A stretch of 64,000 nt of DNA, taken from assembly GCA_036396535.1 (NCBI GenBank), contig DASWKR010000065.1, positions 62,001-126,000 of the forward strand, given 5' to 3'. Below, one piece after another: positions 61,071-64,000 of this stretch (within the stretch, counting starts at the first letter, position 1; each line of letters opens with the position of its first letter). The position numbers were made by a program, and so were the translations under genes. The notes under the pieces are model-generated. The model was given only the letters and a program-made list of their open reading frames with translations, ran no database searches and was not told the origin of the DNA. Origin of the DNA: Acidimicrobiia bacterium. GTDB lineage: Bacteria > Actinomycetota > Acidimicrobiia > Spongiisociales > UBA5794.

Positions 61071-61802
61071 TCAGGCTCGGTCGCGCAGCGTCACTGCCGT
61101 TCCCGAGAACGTCACGAGCAGCCGTTCCCCGACCGTGGTGTACTGCATCGACGTGCCGAGCACCGCGTGGGCACCTCGCTCGACCGCCTCCTCGACGAGT
61201 CCCTCGATCCCGAGCTCTCGGGCCCTGGCGAGTGCCGCGCCCAGCGTGCGAGCATCCGACGTGTCGTGGTCGACTGCCACCTCGGAGTTCACGACGCCGA
61301 GGTAGGTGTCGATCGCCCACACCTCGAGCTGATCGGTCGTGGCGACGATCGGGCGCCACACCGGTCGCCCCGTCTCGGCGCCGATCCACCCTTGGCGCGA
61401 AGTCGACCACTCGGCGCCCCATCGGCTACCGAGCCCGTATTCGCCACCTGCCACCGCCGGTACCGGGCCGCGGGCGCCGGTGCGCCCGGGGCGCAGGTCG
61501 ACGAGGGTCGCTCGGGACGCCCGGATCGCCACCGCCAGACCGGGAGAAGGCGACGCGTCCGCCATCGGAGGCGTCACCATGTTCTCGTCGAGTCCGAGGT
61601 CGACCGTGATGATCGGCTCGTCGCTCTCCGTCTCGTCGAATGGTTCGACAGGACGCCGGCGGCTCCCGTTCCACGGATCGCCCGGGTCGTAGCGGTGGCC
61701 CACGGCCGAGATCGCCTGGCGCAGCCTGCTCCCCGGCCTGGGCGACTCGTGGTGCGGAGGGGCCACATCCCCGGTCCCCCTCTTCTTCTGCCCCTGGCTC
61801 AT
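61071..61802 (-). CDS. YbjQ-like heavy-metal-binding domain protein
   Basis: 243 residues from ATG 61802. A charged, probably unstructured N-terminus (MSQGQKKRGTGDVAPPHHE; DPWNGSRRRPVEPFDETESD) precedes a C-terminal YbjQ domain (RARELGIEGLVEEAVERGAH then AVLGTSMQYTTVGERLLVTF). A stretch in between (RPGRTGARGPVPAVAGGEYG) has no match I know. Divergent from trmD. Confidence 0.7.
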   Translation of the reverse strand: MSQGQKKRGTGDVAPPHHESPRPGSRLRQAISAVGHRYDPGDPWNGSRRRPVEPFDETESDEPIITVDLGLDENMVTPPMADASPSPGLAVAIRASRATLVDLRPGRTGARGPVPAVAGGEYGLGSRWGAEWSTSRQGWIGAETGRPVWRPIVATTDQLEVWAIDTYLGVVNSEVAVDHDTSDARTLGAALARARELGIEGLVEEAVERGAHAVLGTSMQYTTVGERLLVTFSGTAVTLRDRA

Positions 61803-61830
61803 GCCGCTCCGTCCCGCTAGCGGTCGAGGA

Positions 61831-61836
61831 TACTCT
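61831..61836 (+). promoter_or_regulatory. TACTCT -10 box for trmD
   Basis: 6 nt before the ATG at 61843; lies between divergent starts at 61802 and 61843. Confidence 0.4.
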
Positions 61837-61842
61837 TCCGCC

Positions 61843-62511
61843 ATGCGGATCAACATCATCTCGATGTTCCCCGAGTACTTCGTCTCGCCTCTCGGCGTGA
61901 GCCTCGTCGCCCGGGCGATCGAGGACGGCCGGCTCGACGTGCACCTGATCGACCTGCGCGAGCACGGCATGGGACCCCACCGCAAGCTCGACGATGCTCC
62001 GTTCGGAGGCGGGCCCGGAATGGTGATGATGGTCGAGCCCCTGGCGGCGGCACTCGATCCGCTGGCGGGCACCCAGCGGGTTCTTCTCTCGGCGGCGGGA
62101 CCCCCGCTCCGCCAGGAGGCTCTCGACCGGTGGGCGGGCCTTGCCGAGCTCACCATCGTGTGCGGCCGCTACGAAGGGGTCGACGAGCGGGTCGTCGACC
62201 ACCTAGTCGACGAAGAGGTCTCGATCGGCGAGTTCGTCATGCTCGGCGGCGAGGCAGGTGCGCTGGCGATCGTCGAGGGCGTCACCCGGCTACTCCCGGG
62301 GGTCGTGGGCAACCCGGACTCGATCGTCGCCGAGAGCTTCCGGTCCGGGCTGCTCGAAGAGCCGCACTACACCAGGCCTGCCGAGTTCCGGGGCTGGCGC
62401 GTGCCCGACGTGCTGCTCTCCGGAGACCACGGCAAGATCGAGGAGTGGCGACGCGCCAGGCGGGCAGAGCGCACCGCAGAGCGCAGGCCGGGGATGGCGC
62501 ACGGCGGCTGA
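61843..62511 (+). CDS. trmD: tRNA (guanine37-N1)-methyltransferase
   Basis: 222 residues: [38 protein letters not shown], the knot-forming [11 protein letters not shown], and [19 protein letters not shown]. Prevents +1 frameshifts. Usually next to rimM but here separated by the 4.7-kb gene block. Confidence 0.95.
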   Translation: MRINIISMFPEYFVSPLGVSLVARAIEDGRLDVHLIDLREHGMGPHRKLDDAPFGGGPGMVMMVEPLAAALDPLAGTQRVLLSAAGPPLRQEALDRWAGLAELTIVCGRYEGVDERVVDHLVDEEVSIGEFVMLGGEAGALAIVEGVTRLLPGVVGNPDSIVAESFRSGLLEEPHYTRPAEFRGWRVPDVLLSGDHGKIEEWRRARRAERTAERRPGMAHGG

Positions 62512-62573
62512 GGATCGTCCCAGCCATGGCGACGTGGGGCGGGCGGGCTTTTGGCGCAGTCGCGACCGAGGCC

Positions 62574-62579
62574 TATCAT
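62574..62579 (+). promoter_or_regulatory. TATCAT -10 box for rplS-lepB
   Basis: Predicted start about 62586 gives a 32-nt leader with GGAGCGG before the GTG start. Confidence 0.4.
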
Positions 62580-62617
62580 CCATGGCCCAGTTCAGCTCTC
62601 CAGAACCCGGAGCGGTC

Positions 62618-62962
62618 GTGAACACCCTGGATCACATCGAGTCCCGATACATGCGCGACGACCTGCCCGACTTCGGGCCGGGTGACACCGTGCGCGTGCA
62701 CGTCAGGGTCATCGAGGGCGGCCGGGAGCGGGTCCAGCTCTACGAGGGCATCGTCATCGCACGCAGCGGCGGCGGGGTTCGAGAGACGTTCACGGTGCGC
62801 AAGCTGAGCTTCGGGGTCGGGGTCGAGCGCATCTTCCCGATCCACGCTCCGATCGTGCACAAGATCGAGGTGGCGAGGCGCGGCAACGTACGTCGCGCCA
62901 AGCTGTACTACCTGCGCGATCGTGTCGGCAAAGCCACGAGGATCAAGGAAAAGCGGGACTGA
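62618..62962 (+). CDS. rplS: 50S ribosomal protein L19
   Basis: 114 residues from GTG 62618 (CCGGAGCGG upstream). [34 protein letters not shown] and [20 protein letters not shown] are L19 marks. Precedes two signal peptidase genes. Confidence 0.94.
   Translation: MNTLDHIESRYMRDDLPDFGPGDTVRVHVRVIEGGRERVQLYEGIVIARSGGGVRETFTVRKLSFGVGVERIFPIHAPIVHKIEVARRGNVRRAKLYYLRDRVGKATRIKEKRD
62945..62949 (+). promoter_or_regulatory. Ribosome site supporting a CTG start of lepB
   Basis: AAGGA 9 nt upstream of the CTG at 62959, which overlaps the rplS stop as CTGA. Confidence 0.45.
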
Positions 62963-63630
62963 CCGACCCGAACGACGCCGGGCGGCCCTCCCGGGACGCG
63001 TCCCAGCCGGAGGAAGGGCCCGGCACGGAGCCCGACCAGGAATCCGCCGACGACGAATCTCCCAGGCCCTTCTGGCGCGAGCTGCCCGTGCTCGTGCTCG
63101 TCGCCCTCGTCATCGCGGTGGTCGTCAAGACCTTCCTGTTCCAGGCCTTCTACATCCCGTCCGGGTCGATGCTCGAGACCTTGCAGATCAACGACAGGGT
63201 GATGGTGAACAAGCTGTCGTATCGATTCGGCGACGTTCACCGGGGCGACGTCGTCGTCTTCGACAGGCGCAACCGGCCGGAGGAGGGCGTGCCGGAAGCG
63301 CTCCTCCGAAACCTGCTCGAGTCCGTGGGCCTGCGGACACCCGAGGCGGACCTCATCAAACGGGTCATCGGCCTGCCGGGTGAGACGATCGAGATCCACG
63401 ACAACACCGTCCACATCGACGGGGTCCCGCTCGACGAGCCGTACCTCCGACGGGGGACCCGCATGCCGGACTTCCCCGCCCAGGAAGTGCCGGACGGGAC
63501 GTACTTCGTCATGGGCGACAACCGCAACTCCAGCCGGGACAGCCGCGTCGACGGGCCCGTCGCCGACGAGCACATCGTGGGTCGGGCCTTCGTCCTCGTG
63601 TGGCCGCCGAGCCGATGGGGCGGCCTCTGA
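62959..63630 (+). CDS. lepB: Signal peptidase I (first copy), probable CTG start
   Basis: Cleaves signal peptides at the outer face of the membrane. From CTG 62959 it has 223 residues: an acidic disordered head, one TM ([20 protein letters not shown]), the nucleophilic serine in [14 protein letters not shown], the general-base lysine in [13 protein letters not shown] and box [12 protein letters not shown]. No ATG, GTG or TTG is in frame before the GTG at 63088, which lies inside the TM; homology with the second copy ([14 protein letters not shown]) shows that translation begins earlier. Confidence 0.85.
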   Translation: MTDPNDAGRPSRDASQPEEGPGTEPDQESADDESPRPFWRELPVLVLVALVIAVVVKTFLFQAFYIPSGSMLETLQINDRVMVNKLSYRFGDVHRGDVVVFDRRNRPEEGVPEALLRNLLESVGLRTPEADLIKRVIGLPGETIEIHDNTVHIDGVPLDEPYLRRGTRMPDFPAQEVPDGTYFVMGDNRNSSRDSRVDGPVADEHIVGRAFVLVWPPSRWGGL

Positions 63631-63707
63631 CGTCCACGACCGTGGTGCGATCGAGTCGGCCGGCACTCCCGAGCTATCGACCCGCCTGCGGTAACGTCCA
63701 AGGCGTC

Positions 63708-64000
63708 GTGACACACCCGCCCGGGACCGGAGGCCAGGAGATCGACGCCGACCCGTTCGCGCCGGCGCACGTCGCCGTTCGCGAGCTGCGTGCCGAGGCC
63801 GCCGAAAAGGCAGAGGACGAGGTCGTGAGGCGATCCTTCTGGCGAGAGCTTCCAGTTCTCGTGCTCGTCGCCCTCGTCGTCGCCATCGTCATCAAGACCT
63901 TCCTGTTCCAGGCGTTCTACATCCCGTCGTCGTCGATGGAGGACACCCTCGAAGTCAACGACAGGGTCATGGTGAACAAGCTGGCATACCGCATCGGTGA
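63708..64000 (+). CDS. lepB: Signal peptidase I (second copy, truncated by window end)
   Basis: 97 residues visible from GTG 63708. An acidic head with [20 protein letters not shown] and AFYIPSSSMEDTLEVNDRVM, about 80% identical to the first copy in the shared region. Has the active serine; the lysine and box E fall beyond the window. TAACGT at 63692-63697 may be its own -10 box. Confidence 0.9.
   Translation, partial: MTHPPGTGGQEIDADPFAPAHVAVRELRAEAAEKAEDEVVRRSFWRELPVLVLVALVVAIVIKTFLFQAFYIPSSSMEDTLEVNDRVMVNKLAYRIG

Overview
The window is chromosomal DNA from a high-GC bacterium, most likely a deep-branching actinomycete (an Acidimicrobiia-like lineage is my inference). The pointers are the gene set (AdnAB-like helicase-nucleases, an InhA-like enoyl reductase, a putative F420-type LLM oxidoreductase, DUF177-rpmF-plsX-rnc-mutM-smc-ftsY synteny), GC-rich codons throughout, and many genes whose start codon lies 5-9 nt after a TANNNT -10 box, as in actinobacterial leaderless mRNAs. 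There are no tRNA or rRNA genes, insertion sequences, prophage genes or CRISPR arrays that I can see.

Layout: 1-6547 is a reductive pyrimidine (or hydantoin) catabolism locus: an NMT1/THI5-type ABC permease and lipoprotein, a strong hairpin, then beta-ureidopropionase, class III aminotransferase, dihydropyrimidinase and an LLM oxidoreductase. 6620-12765 holds a class III cyclase-TPR protein, a conserved small protein, a TrkA/Usp-KefB K+ or Na+ antiporter pair, a FlgM-like peptide, a small membrane exporter and dtd. 12767-21443 carries two overlapping UvrD-RecB helicase-nucleases (AdnAB-like), a DUF488 protein, a glutamate dehydrogenase-type enzyme and a third Fe-S RecB-like nuclease.

21444-23348 is the most unusual stretch. 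Two long intergenic regions, on either side of a small lipoprotein gene, each look like a promoter-to-terminator unit for a structured RNA rich in UUCG-capped hairpins. They share upstream direct repeats and a near-identical terminal hairpin. I could not match them to RNase P RNA, tmRNA or 6S RNA.

23349-35199 is a mixed metabolic and housekeeping region: PH-domain protein, RlmCD/TrmA-like methyltransferase, acyl-CoA ligase, YbaK, poly-gamma-glutamate hydrolase, InhA-like reductase, histidine kinase, ddl, Lrp-type RAM protein, cold-shock-like protein, rpmB, recG. 35207-45368 is the compact rsmD-coaD-coiled-coil-DUF177-rpmF-plsX-rnc-mutM-smc-ftsY-cdd run, with many 4-bp start/stop overlaps. 45521-48496 encodes a large secreted modular protein. 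48687-54166 on the minus strand has etfBA and a nucleobase/nucleoside salvage operon (upp, methyltransferase, ATL, pyrimidine-nucleoside phosphorylase, purine nucleoside phosphorylase). 54257-57068 is ffh-rpsP-khpA-rimM. A block of unrelated genes, mostly on the minus strand, separates rimM from trmD-rplS-lepB, and the window ends inside a second lepB.
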